Source: Subtercola boreus
GTDB taxonomy: Bacteria > Actinomycetota > Actinomycetes > Actinomycetales > Microbacteriaceae
Assembly: GCF_003399645.1 (NCBI RefSeq)
Contig: NZ_NBXD01000002.1
Coordinates: 1-64,000 of the forward strand
Length of the DNA stretch: 64,000 nt
Direction of reading: 5' to 3'
This document shows, piece by piece, positions 23,023-31,878 of the stretch. Below the pieces are notes generated by a model. That model had not been told where the DNA came from and made no database searches. It worked only from the letters and a program-made list of their open reading frames with translations. Positions within the stretch are counted from its first letter, which is position 1. Each line of letters starts with the position of its first letter. The position numbers and the translations under genes are program-made.

Positions 23023-24557
23023 GAGCGGATGCCCGTCTCGGAGGGTTCGCGGGAGTCGGCGTCGGCCGCGGCGGCGCGGGAGTCGGCGGATGCCGCGGCG
23101 GCGGCGGCGTCGGCGTCGGCGTCCGCGCCGGTGAACAGGTGCGCGATGCGCGCCGTCGTGCCGTCGGCCCACGAGGTGGTCGAGAGGATGCCGAGGCCCA
23201 CGATCACGGCGCCGCAGCCCACCACGATCCACCAGAGCGGATGTGTCGCGAGCGCGAACTCCGCACCGATGGCCCCCGCCGCCCCCGAGGCGCCCACGTC
23301 TCCCGCAGCCGTCACCGTTCCGGCGAGCGCCACCCCGATCGAGCTGCCCGTCTGGCGGCTCGTGGAGGCGAGCCCCGCCGCGACGCCGGCCTGTGACCGG
23401 GGCATGCCAGAGACAGCCGTCGTCGTGATGGGTGCGTTGATCATCCCGTAGCCCAGACCGAACAGAACGTAGGCGCCGAGCAGCACCACGTTCTCGGTCG
23501 TCGCAGTGAGGGTCGTCATCACGAGGGCGCTGGCGGCGATCAGCGATCCGGCCAGCACCAGGGAGGGTCGGGTACCGAATCGCGCGACGAGTCGTCCCGA
23601 AATGAGCGAACAGACCAGCGTCGCTACGGCGAGGGGCAGCATGTACAGACCCGTCTCGAGTGCTGACAGACCCCGGACATCCTGCAGGTAGAGCGCATTG
23701 ACGAAGAGAAAGGCACCGTACGCCGCAAAGCCGCAGACCGCCGTGATGGTCGCCGAACTGAAGGGCACGCTGCGAAAGAAGCGCAGATCGACGAAGGGTT
23801 CGCGGGTGCGCCCCTCGTGCCGGATGAGCAGCACGACCGCCAGCACCGCGATCGCGAACAGGCCGATGATCAGCGGGTTGTCCCAGCCCTGCCGCGGCGC
23901 CTCGATCAGACCGAACACGAGCGCGACCAGCGCGACGATGACGAAGAGCTGGCCGAGCGGATCGAGCTTGCGGGCCTTCGATGCCTTCGACTCCGGCACG
24001 AAAACGGCGCACAGGATGATCGCGGCAATGCCGATCGGAATGTTCACCCAGAACACGGAACGCCAGCCGATGCTCTCGGTGAGGGCGCCCCCGACGAGCG
24101 GGCCGAACGCCATGCTCACGCCCATGACAGCCCCCCAGACGCCCACCGCGCGCGCCCGCTCCTTGGGAACGGTGAAGGTGTTGGTGATGATCGACATGGC
24201 GACGGGGTTGAGCATCGAACCGCCGAGGGCCTGCACGACGCGCGCGAAGATGAGAAAGCCGATGCTCGGGGCGATGCTGCACAGGAGCGAACCGATGCTG
24301 AAGATGACGAGGCCGACCTGGAACACCCGGCGCCGGCCGAGACGGTCGGCGGTCGAGCCCGAGAGCAGCAGGAAGCTGGCGACCGTGAGGGTGTAGCCGT
24401 CGACGATCCACTGCAGGTCAGAGACGGATGCGCCGAGGTCGACACGGATGGACGGCAGCGCGACGTTCACGATCGTGACGTCCATCGACACGATGAAGAG
24501 GCTCAGGCAGCAGATCGCGAGAATGAGGTTCTTCGGGGCCGTCTTGGCCGACCGCAT
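23019..24557 (-). CDS. MFS drug efflux transporter, DHA2 (EmrB/QacA) family
   Basis: A 512-residue transporter from MRSAKTAPKNL, with the 14-segment layout of DHA2 drug:proton antiporters. Motif A is GSTADRLGRRRVF; motif C-type glycines occur in GGSMLNPVAMSIITNTFTVPKERARAVGVWGAVMG, followed by LVGGALTESIGWRSVFWVNIPIG. The C-terminal tail after the last segment is Ala/Asp/Ser-rich and probably disordered. Substrate unknown. It forms an operon with the MarR gene and diverges from the vitamin B6 region, from which it is probably independent. Confidence 0.92.
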   Translation of the reverse strand: MRSAKTAPKNLILAICCLSLFIVSMDVTIVNVALPSIRVDLGASVSDLQWIVDGYTLTVASFLLLSGSTADRLGRRRVFQVGLVIFSIGSLLCSIAPSIGFLIFARVVQALGGSMLNPVAMSIITNTFTVPKERARAVGVWGAVMGVSMAFGPLVGGALTESIGWRSVFWVNIPIGIAAIILCAVFVPESKASKARKLDPLGQLFVIVALVALVFGLIEAPRQGWDNPLIIGLFAIAVLAVVLLIRHEGRTREPFVDLRFFRSVPFSSATITAVCGFAAYGAFLFVNALYLQDVRGLSALETGLYMLPLAVATLVCSLISGRLVARFGTRPSLVLAGSLIAASALVMTTLTATTENVVLLGAYVLFGLGYGMINAPITTTAVSGMPRSQAGVAAGLASTSRQTGSSIGVALAGTVTAAGDVGASGAAGAIGAEFALATHPLWWIVVGCGAVIVGLGILSTTSWADGTTARIAHLFTGADADADAAAAAASADSRAAAADADSREPSETGIRS

Positions 24558-24560
24558 ATT

Positions 24561-24604
24561 TGTAAGCACACAACTATTGTGTTTACACAACTATCGTCTG
24601 TCAA
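24561..24604 (-). promoter_or_regulatory. MFS-MarR operon promoter with MarR-type operator
   Basis: On the minus strand -35 TTGACA (24599-24604) and -10 CACAAT (24576-24581) are 17 bp apart. The inverted repeat TGTAAGCACA - 7 bp - TGTGTTTACA (24561-24587; 9 of 10 pairs) covers the -10 and start region. A direct repeat, ATAGTTGTGT, also occurs twice. The arrangement fits steric repression by the MarR protein of the operon. Confidence 0.7.
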
Positions 24605-24719
24605 CCCCCGTGTTAATACCGTGTTACATCTCGGCGACTCGCGAAATGTTCGCTCAGTCTGTGTCATATGATGAAAGTCCTATCCACATGGTGAGAAATA
24701 CGAGCATCGGGAGTGTGAC

Positions 24720-25856
24720 ATGGCAGGCAGTTCGACAGATCTGGCGTACCGGGATGCCGTGGCCCTGGTCACCCCTCAGATCGAGGCGGTCGTCGATTTC
24801 GTCACCGAACATCCTGAACTCGCGCACGAAGAGACGGAGACGTCCGGGTACCTCGTGGAGCAGCTCCGCGGTGCCGGGTATTCCGTCACGACGGGGATCG
24901 CAGGCATGCCGATGGCCTTTCGCGCCGAGCTCGCCTTCGGCACGACCGGCAGAACCGTCGGGGTCGTCGCCGTCTACGACGCCCCTGCGTCGATCAACTC
25001 CGAGGGAGCGGTCGAACCCGTTCACTCCTGCGGCCACGGCCCGCAGGCCGGTGGAGTGATCGGAGCCGCCCTGGCACTGGCCCGCATCGGCGACGAACTC
25101 TCGGGAACAGTCGTCATCGTCGGCTGCCCGGCCGACGAGATCCACTCGCCGATGACGAGGCGGCAGGGAAGCGGCAAGGCGCTGACGGCTGACCACGGCG
25201 TCTGGGACAGCATCGACTTCGCCCTCTACCCGCATCCGGAGTTCATCGACACGGTCTGGCCGTCGTCGCTCTGGATGCGCCGGGAGACGGCGCGGGTGAT
25301 CGGGCAGCGAACACTGCGGCGAGACGTCATCTCGACCCCGCTCCGGGCGCTGGCGAACGTGACCACGATCGCGGAGGCGTTCGATCCGGCGATGCTCATC
25401 ATCGAGACGGTCATCGTCGACGGAGACGTCGAAGAGTCGGCCGGCATGACGTTCGAGGCCAGCTTTCTGCTCTTCGCGAAGACCGAGCTCGAACTCGACG
25501 AACGCGCGGCCGAGCTGCACGAGCTGCTCGGCCCGGCCTCGTGGACGAGTTCTGCAGCGATCGCCGGGGTGCGACCCGACGCCGCCGTCACGGCCGTGGT
25601 CGGCGACGCCTTCCGTGCAGCCGGCCGCGAATTCGACTCGAGCCCGCCGGCCCTCGGATTCGCGACCGACTTCGGCAACGTCACCCAGGTGGCCAGAGCG
25701 GCGCTCGTCGGAGTCGGTCGGGAAGGCGGCTGGCGCTATCACACCGCGGAGGGCGCAGAGCAGTTCGCGGGGCCGGCCGGCAGAGACGTTGCTGTCGCGA
25801 CCGCCGAGGTCATCGGCCTCTCCGTCATCAGGCTCTGCGCCGCCACGGAGCTGTGA
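24720..25856 (+). CDS. M20-family amidohydrolase (AbgB-like), first gene of the B6 catabolic operon
   Basis: A 378-residue metal-dependent amidohydrolase. N-terminal helix VVDFVTEHPELAHEETETSGYLVEQLRGAGY, a lid strand, then VVAVYDAP and VHSCGHGPQAGG, equivalent to the YDAL and HACGH metal boxes of the M20D/AbgB group. Later DEIHSPMTRRQGSGKAL and ATDFGNVTQVARAALVGVG complete the active site. AbgB-like enzymes cleave N-acyl amides; none is needed in the known B6 pathway, so this one may act on an N-acetyl intermediate or be an accessory. It lies 61 nt upstream of MHPC oxygenase. A -10-like TATGAT at 24667-24672 lacks a good -35. Confidence 0.75.
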   Translation: MAGSSTDLAYRDAVALVTPQIEAVVDFVTEHPELAHEETETSGYLVEQLRGAGYSVTTGIAGMPMAFRAELAFGTTGRTVGVVAVYDAPASINSEGAVEPVHSCGHGPQAGGVIGAALALARIGDELSGTVVIVGCPADEIHSPMTRRQGSGKALTADHGVWDSIDFALYPHPEFIDTVWPSSLWMRRETARVIGQRTLRRDVISTPLRALANVTTIAEAFDPAMLIIETVIVDGDVEESAGMTFEASFLLFAKTELELDERAAELHELLGPASWTSSAAIAGVRPDAAVTAVVGDAFRAAGREFDSSPPALGFATDFGNVTQVARAALVGVGREGGWRYHTAEGAEQFAGPAGRDVAVATAEVIGLSVIRLCAATEL

Positions 25857-25917
25857 AGCACCACCCAGACAACCCGCACCATCCCCCCACCACCAGAACA
25901 GAACAGGAACACCACAC

Positions 25918-27066
25918 ATGACCGACAGCCGACACGTCGCCGAGATCGCGGGCGGAGGGTTCGCAGGTCTCACCGCAGCCACCGCCCTGGCCCAGATGGG
26001 ATGGCGCGTGCGGGTGCACGAGCAGGCCGACGAGCTGCGGGCCGAGGGCGCGGGGATCGTGCTGTGGAACAACAGCCTGCAGGTGCTCGACAAGATCGGC
26101 GCCAAACCGGATCTCGAGTCGCGCTCGATGACCCCGCCGGCCTACGAGACCCGCATGAACAACGTCATCCAGTCGCAGGAGACGCTCGACGGCATCCGGT
26201 GGCGAACCATGACCCGCCCGCACCTGCACCAGACCCTGCTGACGGCGGCGCGGGAGTCGGGCGTCGAGGTCATCGCCGGCTCTGCGGTGACGAAGGCCAC
26301 GCCCGATGGCACGATCACCCTCGCCAGCGGCGAGACCGCCACCGCCGACCTGGTCATCGGGGCCGACGGGGTGACCTCGGCCGTGCGGGACTCTCTCTCG
26401 ATTCCGTTCACCAGGCAGCGATCCGGCGATGGGATCTCCCGGTTCCTGGTGCCTCGCCGCAAGGCCGAACTCCTCGCGTTGGAGCCCGAGACCGAGTGGG
26501 ACAACGTGATCGACTTCTGGAACCTCGATCCGCGGGTGCTCCGGGTGCTCTACACCCCGGCAAACGACGAAGAGCTCTACCTCGCCCTCATGTCTCCCTC
26601 GGCAGATGCCGACGGATCGCGGGTGCCGATCGATCTCGCCCTCTGGACCTCGATCTTTCCGCAGCTCGCACCCGTTCTCGAGGATGCCGCGAAGATCCAG
26701 GGGCGCTACTACGGCTACCAGACCACCCGACTCGAGCGCTGGACCGAGGGGAAAGTCGCGCTGATCGGCGATTCCGCCCATGCCATGTGCCCGGCCCTCG
26801 CCCAGGGCGCCGGCACGTCGATGCAGAACGCCTGGACCCTCGCCGTGGCAGCGACAGAAGCCCTGGCCGCCGGCGTCGACCTGCCCGCCGCGCTCACCGA
26901 GTGGGAGCGGCTCGAGCGGCCCTACACCGACATCGCCCAGGATCGCTCGCAGTGGTATGCCGACACCCGCGAGATGGCCAAAGGCAACCAGTTCACCGGT
27001 GAGAGCGTCGTGACCGCCCTCTACAATCCCACCGACCCCCACCGACACGAGGTACACGCAGCATGA
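25918..27066 (+). CDS. 2-methyl-3-hydroxypyridine-5-carboxylate (MHPC) oxygenase
   Basis: A 382-residue FAD monooxygenase of the aromatic hydroxylase family. It is assigned as the ring-opening step of B6 degradation: MHPC + O2 + NAD(P)H to acetamidomethylene-succinate (AAMS). The FAD motif is GGGFAGL (12-18), followed by LRAEGAGIVLWNN, the RPHLH box, ADLVIGADGVTS, and the second FAD motif GDSAHAMCPALAQGAG (from residue 284). From memory these segments, and TPPAYET and ELYLALMSP, closely match the Mesorhizobium loti MHPC oxygenase. Start ATG overlaps nothing; its stop overlaps the next start (ATGA). Confidence 0.88.
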   Translation: MTDSRHVAEIAGGGFAGLTAATALAQMGWRVRVHEQADELRAEGAGIVLWNNSLQVLDKIGAKPDLESRSMTPPAYETRMNNVIQSQETLDGIRWRTMTRPHLHQTLLTAARESGVEVIAGSAVTKATPDGTITLASGETATADLVIGADGVTSAVRDSLSIPFTRQRSGDGISRFLVPRRKAELLALEPETEWDNVIDFWNLDPRVLRVLYTPANDEELYLALMSPSADADGSRVPIDLALWTSIFPQLAPVLEDAAKIQGRYYGYQTTRLERWTEGKVALIGDSAHAMCPALAQGAGTSMQNAWTLAVAATEALAAGVDLPAALTEWERLERPYTDIAQDRSQWYADTREMAKGNQFTGESVVTALYNPTDPHRHEVHAA

Positions 27067-27644
27067 GCATCGATCCCTTCTACAGCGTGCGCGCATGGCA
27101 CTCCTTCGTGCAGGAGACCGTGCACGAGCTGGGCCCGGCGCCCGAACATCCCCTCGTGAAGGCCGCCGTCGCAGTGGTCTTCACGAATCCGTTCGCCGGC
27201 AGGTGGGTCGAAGACCTGTCACCGCTGACCGACGCGAGCGAAAGCCTCGGCAGAGAACTGGGTGCCCGGGCGGTGGCCCTGCTCGGCGGTCGCCCCGCAG
27301 AGAGCTACGGCAAGGGCGGGCTCGTCGGCGTGAACGGCGAGCAGGAGCACATCGTGGCCTGCGTCACGACCGTCTTCGGCAACGCGCTGCGCGCCGCGGT
27401 CGGCGGGGGCGAGGCCTGGATCTCGTCGGCGACGAAGGTCGCGACCACCGGGGCGTCGATCGATGTGCCTCTGGCGTACAAAGATGAGGTGTACGTGCGT
27501 TCGCACTACGACGCGATCACACTGACACTGCCGGATGCGCCGCGACCCGACGAGATCGTCATCATCGCGGCCGTGGCCACCGGTGGCCGGGTCAACGCCC
27601 GGGTCGGCGGCATGACGGTCGCAGACGTCGTCGCCGGCACGTGA
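27063..27644 (+). CDS. DUF1185 / amino acid synthesis family protein
   Basis: A 193-residue soluble protein, overlapping MHPC oxygenase by 4 nt. Family-like segments are KAAVAVVFTNPFAGRWVEDL, LGARAVALLGGRPAESYGKGGLVG, GEQEHIVACVTTVFGNALRAAVGGGEAWISSATK and PDEIVIIAAVATGGRVNARVGG. The family (DUF1185) has structures but no known reaction; it recurs beside catabolic operons. Strict coupling to the oxygenase suggests a role in this pathway, perhaps on a ring-cleavage intermediate or as a missing oxidation partner. That is inference. Confidence 0.8.
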   Translation: MSIDPFYSVRAWHSFVQETVHELGPAPEHPLVKAAVAVVFTNPFAGRWVEDLSPLTDASESLGRELGARAVALLGGRPAESYGKGGLVGVNGEQEHIVACVTTVFGNALRAAVGGGEAWISSATKVATTGASIDVPLAYKDEVYVRSHYDAITLTLPDAPRPDEIVIIAAVATGGRVNARVGGMTVADVVAGT

Positions 27645-27673
27645 TCGAACCGAACGGATAACGAGGAGCCGAA

Positions 27674-28453
27674 GTGACCTACACGCACACGCAGTACTAC
27701 GAAGACCAGTCCATCGCGAGCATTCTCGCCGACGCTGCACGGGCCCATCGCATTCTCGAGCTCGAGGGCCATGGCGACATGTCGATGGGACACGTCTCGT
27801 TCCGCGATCCGTTCGGTCGCGGCCTCTGGCTCAAGCGTGGCAACCTGGCGCTCAGCGAAGTCGAAGGAGACGACTTCATTCTGATCGGCTTCGACGGCAC
27901 CATGCTCGAGGGAACCGGACTGCGCCACCTCGAGTGGCCGTTGCACGCGGAGATCATGAAGGCGCGCCCCGACGTCAACTTCGTCGGGCACTCGCACCCT
28001 CACTACTCGACCGTGCTCGGCGCCTCTGACGAGAGCCTGAAACCATACAACAACCACGGTGTGTGGTTTGCATATGAGGGCGTTCCCCGGTTCACCGAAA
28101 CGAGCCACATCATCACGACCGTCCCGCTCGGGATCGCGGCCGCGAAGACCCTCGGAAACGCCCAGGCGCTGCTGCTCGCCAATCACGGGGTGGCCTTCGT
28201 CGGCAGCACGGCGGCCGAAATGACCCTCACCGGCATCTTCCTCGAGAAGGCGGCCCGCTTCCAGGTCGATCTGAAGGCATCCGGCTTCACCCCCCTGGAG
28301 CCCGACGCCGAGGAGACCAAAGAGAAGTTCGACCGCATCTACCCGGCGAAGGCCCAGCACAACTTCTGGACCTACTTCAATCGCCGCCTCGAGCGTGTCG
28401 AGGCGGCATTCGGCATCGGCATCTCGCCGATCGGGCTCCCCCCGGGCATCTGA
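27674..28453 (+). CDS. 3-hydroxy-2-methylpyridine-4,5-dicarboxylate (HMPDC) 4-decarboxylase
   Basis: A 259-residue class II aldolase-fold protein starting at GTG after ACGAGGAG. Assigned to removal of the 4-carboxylate of HMPDC to give MHPC. The metal site His residues are in GHSHPHY (His106, His108) and ANHGVAF (His171), the same layout as fuculose aldolase. The N-terminal GHGDMSMGHVSFRDPFGRGLW is typical of the decarboxylase/aldolase family. By sequence alone it could be called an aldolase; the placement between MHPC oxygenase and FHMPC dehydrogenase genes decides the call. Confidence 0.82.
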   Translation: MTYTHTQYYEDQSIASILADAARAHRILELEGHGDMSMGHVSFRDPFGRGLWLKRGNLALSEVEGDDFILIGFDGTMLEGTGLRHLEWPLHAEIMKARPDVNFVGHSHPHYSTVLGASDESLKPYNNHGVWFAYEGVPRFTETSHIITTVPLGIAAAKTLGNAQALLLANHGVAFVGSTAAEMTLTGIFLEKAARFQVDLKASGFTPLEPDAEETKEKFDRIYPAKAQHNFWTYFNRRLERVEAAFGIGISPIGLPPGI

Positions 28454-28509
28454 GCCAGCCACCACCCGTTTTCACCCACATCCCACCCCTTCGTGAAAGA
28501 GAGCAACAG

Positions 28510-29445
28510 ATGAGCAGCCTTCCCTCCATCGCCACCGTCATCGGATCGGGCACCATGGGCCCCGGCATCGCGGCCGTTCTGGCGCGAGCGGGCGCCACGG
28601 TGCGTCTGTACGACATCTCTGAAGACGCGATCGCCCGCGCCGAGGCCGCCTACGGCGTCGTGCAGGGTGTGCTCGCGGCCGTGGAGTCGCCCTCCGCCCC
28701 GGGCGGTTCTGTCAGCTTCGGCACCGACCTCGACGCGGCCCTCGTCGGCACCGAACTGATCATCGAGGCCGTGCCCGAGATCCTCGAGCTCAAGCAGAAG
28801 GTGTTCGCCGACCTCGAGGCGCGCATCGGCGACGACGTCATCATCGCCACCAACACCTCCGGCATCCCGATCAGCACCATGGCGACGTCGATGACCGTGC
28901 CCGCACGCCTCATCGGCATGCACTGGTCGAACCCGCCGCACCTCATCCCGATGATCGAGATCATTCCGGGCGCCGCCACCGATCCGGCCCTCGTGGGCCA
29001 GCTCACCGAGATCGTCAAAGCGTTCAACTACGTGCCCGTGCTCGAGAAGGAGATTCCCGGGTTCGTGGAGAACCGCGTGCTCTACGCGATCCTCCGCGAG
29101 TGCATGGCGCTGCTCGAAGAGGGCATCGTCACGCCCGAGGGCCTGGATGCCTGCGTGAAGTGGGGCATCGGCTACAAGCTGTCTGTCATCGGCCCAACGA
29201 GGCTTCTCGACATGGCGGGGCTCGACATCTACCAGGCCGTCTCGGGTTACCTGAACAAAGACCTCGACGTGAGCACCGACACACCCCAGTTCATCAAAGA
29301 CAAGATCGCGGCGGGCAAACTCGGCTTCAAGTCGAACGGCGGCATGTACGAATATGGTGAGGGCGACGTCGACGCCAAGCGCAAGGAGATCATCACCGGT
29401 CTCATCGCCGCCCGCAAGACGCTGGCCACCATTCCCAACGTCTGA
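28510..29445 (+). CDS. 5-formyl-3-hydroxy-2-methylpyridine-4-carboxylate (FHMPC) dehydrogenase
   Basis: A 311-residue NAD-dependent enzyme of the 3-hydroxyacyl-CoA dehydrogenase family. Assigned to FHMPC + NAD to HMPDC. Rossmann motif GSGTMGPG (12-19); catalytic His in GMHWSNPPH (His138); C-terminal domain with PGFVENRVLYAILRE, VKWGIGYKLSVIGP and LLDMAGLDIYQAV. From memory HWSNPPH, KWGIGYK-type and LLDMAGLDIY signatures match the Mesorhizobium loti FHMPC dehydrogenase, not fatty-acid enzymes, which have HFFNP. Its stop overlaps the next ATG by 1 nt. Confidence 0.87.
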   Translation: MSSLPSIATVIGSGTMGPGIAAVLARAGATVRLYDISEDAIARAEAAYGVVQGVLAAVESPSAPGGSVSFGTDLDAALVGTELIIEAVPEILELKQKVFADLEARIGDDVIIATNTSGIPISTMATSMTVPARLIGMHWSNPPHLIPMIEIIPGAATDPALVGQLTEIVKAFNYVPVLEKEIPGFVENRVLYAILRECMALLEEGIVTPEGLDACVKWGIGYKLSVIGPTRLLDMAGLDIYQAVSGYLNKDLDVSTDTPQFIKDKIAAGKLGFKSNGGMYEYGEGDVDAKRKEIITGLIAARKTLATIPNV

Positions 29446-30284
29446 TGGTCGACGGCCCTGCGGTGGAGAGCATCGGCGATGACCTCCACCGCACCCGGAA
29501 CGCTCCCGTCGACATCGCGTTCCGGGTGCGGGGCTCCGGCCCCGCCGTCGTGCTGTTGCACGGCACCACGGCGAACCACGCCGTCTGGGAGCCGGTCGGC
29601 GATGCGCTGGAAGGGCGGGCCACCGTCATCGCTCTCGACCAGCGCGGCCACGGGCGAAGCGACAAGCCGGCCCAGGGCTACTCGGGTGACGACTTCGTCA
29701 CCGACGTCATCACTGTGCTCGATGCCCTCGGGGTGCAGCAGGCCCTGGTGGCCGGCCACTCTCTCGGCGGGCGGAATGCCTGGCTCGCCGCGGCGCGGCA
29801 TCCGGACCGGGTCGTGGGGGCCGTCGTCGTCGACTACTCCCCCTACGTCGAGATGCCCGTGCTCGACCAGCTCGAGGAACGCGTCGCCCTCGGCTTTCGT
29901 CCGTTCGCCTCACCCGACGAGATCGAGGCCTATCTTCGAGGCCGCTACCCGGCCATCCTGCCCGGCGCGATCGAGCGGCGAACCCGGTGGGGCTACCGTC
30001 TGCTCGCTGACGGGCAGTGGGTACCGCGGGCGTCAGCGCCGGCGATGGCGAAGCTCATCGACGGCTTCCGTACGCCCTACGATCGGGAATTCCGCGAGGT
30101 CACCGTGCCAATGACCCACCTCCGCGGCAGTAAGAGCGCGCTCGTCAGCCCGACCGCCTGGCTGAGAACCATCGCCGACCGGCCCGCAGACCGCTGGGTC
30201 GAGGTCGCGGGCGCCGACCACTACATTCCCGAGGAGCGACCCGAGCTCGTCGCCGTCGAGATCGCTCGCGCTCTCGACACCTGA
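29445..30284 (+). CDS. 2-(acetamidomethylene)succinate hydrolase
   Basis: A 279-residue alpha/beta hydrolase. Assigned to the last step of B6 degradation: acetamidomethylene-succinate (AAMS) to succinic semialdehyde, acetate, ammonia and CO2. Oxyanion strand VVLLHGTTANHAVWEP, DQRGHGRSDKP, nucleophile elbow GHSLGG (Ser106), VVDYSPYVEMP cap, and catalytic His in GADHY (His259). From memory the DQRGHG-SDKP, GHSLG-RN and D(F/Y)(S/T)PY-E segments closely follow the M. loti enzyme. It is the last gene of the plus-strand operon, convergent with the GMC gene 52 nt away. Confidence 0.85.
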   Translation: MVDGPAVESIGDDLHRTRNAPVDIAFRVRGSGPAVVLLHGTTANHAVWEPVGDALEGRATVIALDQRGHGRSDKPAQGYSGDDFVTDVITVLDALGVQQALVAGHSLGGRNAWLAAARHPDRVVGAVVVDYSPYVEMPVLDQLEERVALGFRPFASPDEIEAYLRGRYPAILPGAIERRTRWGYRLLADGQWVPRASAPAMAKLIDGFRTPYDREFREVTVPMTHLRGSKSALVSPTAWLRTIADRPADRWVEVAGADHYIPEERPELVAVEIARALDT

Positions 30285-30336
30285 CCGGCCGCTCCTTCCG
30301 GCACGACCGATCACCCGCCTGGGCCGGTTACGCGGT

Positions 30337-31878
30337 CTACCCCGGGTAGGAGGCCGCGAACGTCTCGGCGATCGCCAGGACGGCAGCATGCACCGGCCCC
30401 GCCGTGATGGAGGGGATCACCGAGGCGTCGACGACGCGCACCCCGTCCACTCCGCGCAGTCGCAGATCCGGCGTCACGGGCGCCTCATCGGAACGGCCCA
30501 TGCTCAGGGTGCCGACCGGGTGATGGTGCGTGATCGCGGCGCGGGCGATGAATGCATCCTCCTCCGCTCGGGTCGAGAGCGGCCCGACGGGCAGTACTTC
30601 GGCGCGTCGCCAGCGGGCGAGCCCCTCCGACCCGCCGACCAACCGGGCGTGTTCGAGCGCCAGTCGAAACATGTCCCGGTCGTGCTCGGTGCTGAGGTAG
30701 TTCGGATCGATCACCGGTTCGTTCTCGATGTCGGGCCCCGAGATGCGAAGCGAACCTCGGCTCGTCGGATTGGTGACGCCGAACAGCAGCGTGTAGCCCT
30801 CTCCGGGGTTCACGCCCGCCGCATCCGGCGCCAGCGACTCCGAGGCGCTCGGGCCCACCACGCAGCCCACCACCAGATCGACGACTCCGGATGTCTCGGC
30901 GATCCCATTGCGTGAGAGGTAGGTCATCGACTCCGAGAGTTGCAGCCTCGTCGGCGGAACCGGAATCCGCGACGAATACAGATTGCCCGCGCCGAGCAGA
31001 TGGTCGTGCAGGTTGGTGCCGATCTGCGGCGACTCGACCACGGTCTCGACACCGGCCGCACGCAACACCTCCGGATCGCCGATACCCGACCTCATGAGCA
31101 ACAGCGGGTCGCCGATCGATCCACCGCAGAGAACGACCTCGTCGGCCTGAAGCACCTCGCTCCGGCCATTCCGGGTCACGGCGACACCGGTGACCCGGCC
31201 GTGGTCGAGAAGGAGGCGGTGAACGGTCACCCCGGTCACAAGAGTCAGGTTCTGCCGTTCGAGCACCGGGTCGAGATAGACATCGCAGACGGTCACCCGC
31301 TCGCCGCCCCGAATGGTCAGCGAGTTGGGGGTGGCCCCGATCATCTCGCCGCGATTGTGGTCGGGGATGCGGGCGACTCCGAGCGCCTCCCAGGCGGAGA
31401 GGTAGTCGAGCACCAGGGGGCTCGAGGCCTCGGGGCCGGGAAGCAGCACGGGGAGGGGGCCGGTATCTCCGTGCACCTCATCTCTGCCACCCGAGAAGCT
31501 CTCCGAACGCATGAATGCCGGCAGCAGGGAGTCCCACGACCAGCGGTCGTCACCGGTCAGCTGTACCCAGCGCTCGAAGTCGGCACGGCATCCGCGCATG
31601 TGCGCCATCGCGTGCACGAGGCTCGACCCACCGGGTCCCTTGCCGCGCGCCCAGTCGAGTGAACGCCCAGCGAGACCGGCCTGCGGCGTGGTGCGGTAGG
31701 CCCAGTCGTACGACCGGCCGTGGATGAACGGCCATAGTTCGGGCCGCCGCATCTCGGGGTCGGTCACCCTGGTGCCCGCCTCGAGCACCGTCACGCGCCT
31801 GGTCGGGTCGGCGCTGAGCCGGTTGGCGACGACACTGCCCGCCGAGCCGGCCCCGATGATCAGAACGTCGGCGCCCAT
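30337..31878 (-). CDS. GMC-family flavoenzyme, pyridoxine 4-oxidase (probable)
   Basis: A 513-residue FAD alcohol oxidase. FAD motif VLIIGAGSAGSVVANRLS at the N-terminus, GKGPGGSSLVHAM signature, and C-terminal active site THHHPVGTLSMG with His451 and His453. The usual Asn/His near the C-terminus is replaced in ITAGPVHAAV by Pro495. M. loti pyridoxine 4-oxidase is reported to use His460, His462 and Pro504; all three are offset here by exactly 9. It would convert pyridoxine to pyridoxal. Alternative: 4-pyridoxate dehydrogenase, also a GMC protein. It is the last gene of the minus-strand B6 operon. Confidence 0.82.
   Translation of the reverse strand: MGADVLIIGAGSAGSVVANRLSADPTRRVTVLEAGTRVTDPEMRRPELWPFIHGRSYDWAYRTTPQAGLAGRSLDWARGKGPGGSSLVHAMAHMRGCRADFERWVQLTGDDRWSWDSLLPAFMRSESFSGGRDEVHGDTGPLPVLLPGPEASSPLVLDYLSAWEALGVARIPDHNRGEMIGATPNSLTIRGGERVTVCDVYLDPVLERQNLTLVTGVTVHRLLLDHGRVTGVAVTRNGRSEVLQADEVVLCGGSIGDPLLLMRSGIGDPEVLRAAGVETVVESPQIGTNLHDHLLGAGNLYSSRIPVPPTRLQLSESMTYLSRNGIAETSGVVDLVVGCVVGPSASESLAPDAAGVNPGEGYTLLFGVTNPTSRGSLRISGPDIENEPVIDPNYLSTEHDRDMFRLALEHARLVGGSEGLARWRRAEVLPVGPLSTRAEEDAFIARAAITHHHPVGTLSMGRSDEAPVTPDLRLRGVDGVRVVDASVIPSITAGPVHAAVLAIAETFAASYPG

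Noticed and set aside
22582-24411. A 600-codon minus-strand frame suggesting one large protein with a MarR end
   Set aside because: The upstream part is an out-of-frame reading of the MFS gene. The MarR gene starts at the GTG at 23022.
28510-29445. 3-hydroxybutyryl-CoA dehydrogenase of fatty acid metabolism
   Set aside because: Its catalytic segment is HWSNPPH, not HFFNP, and no other acyl-CoA genes are nearby.
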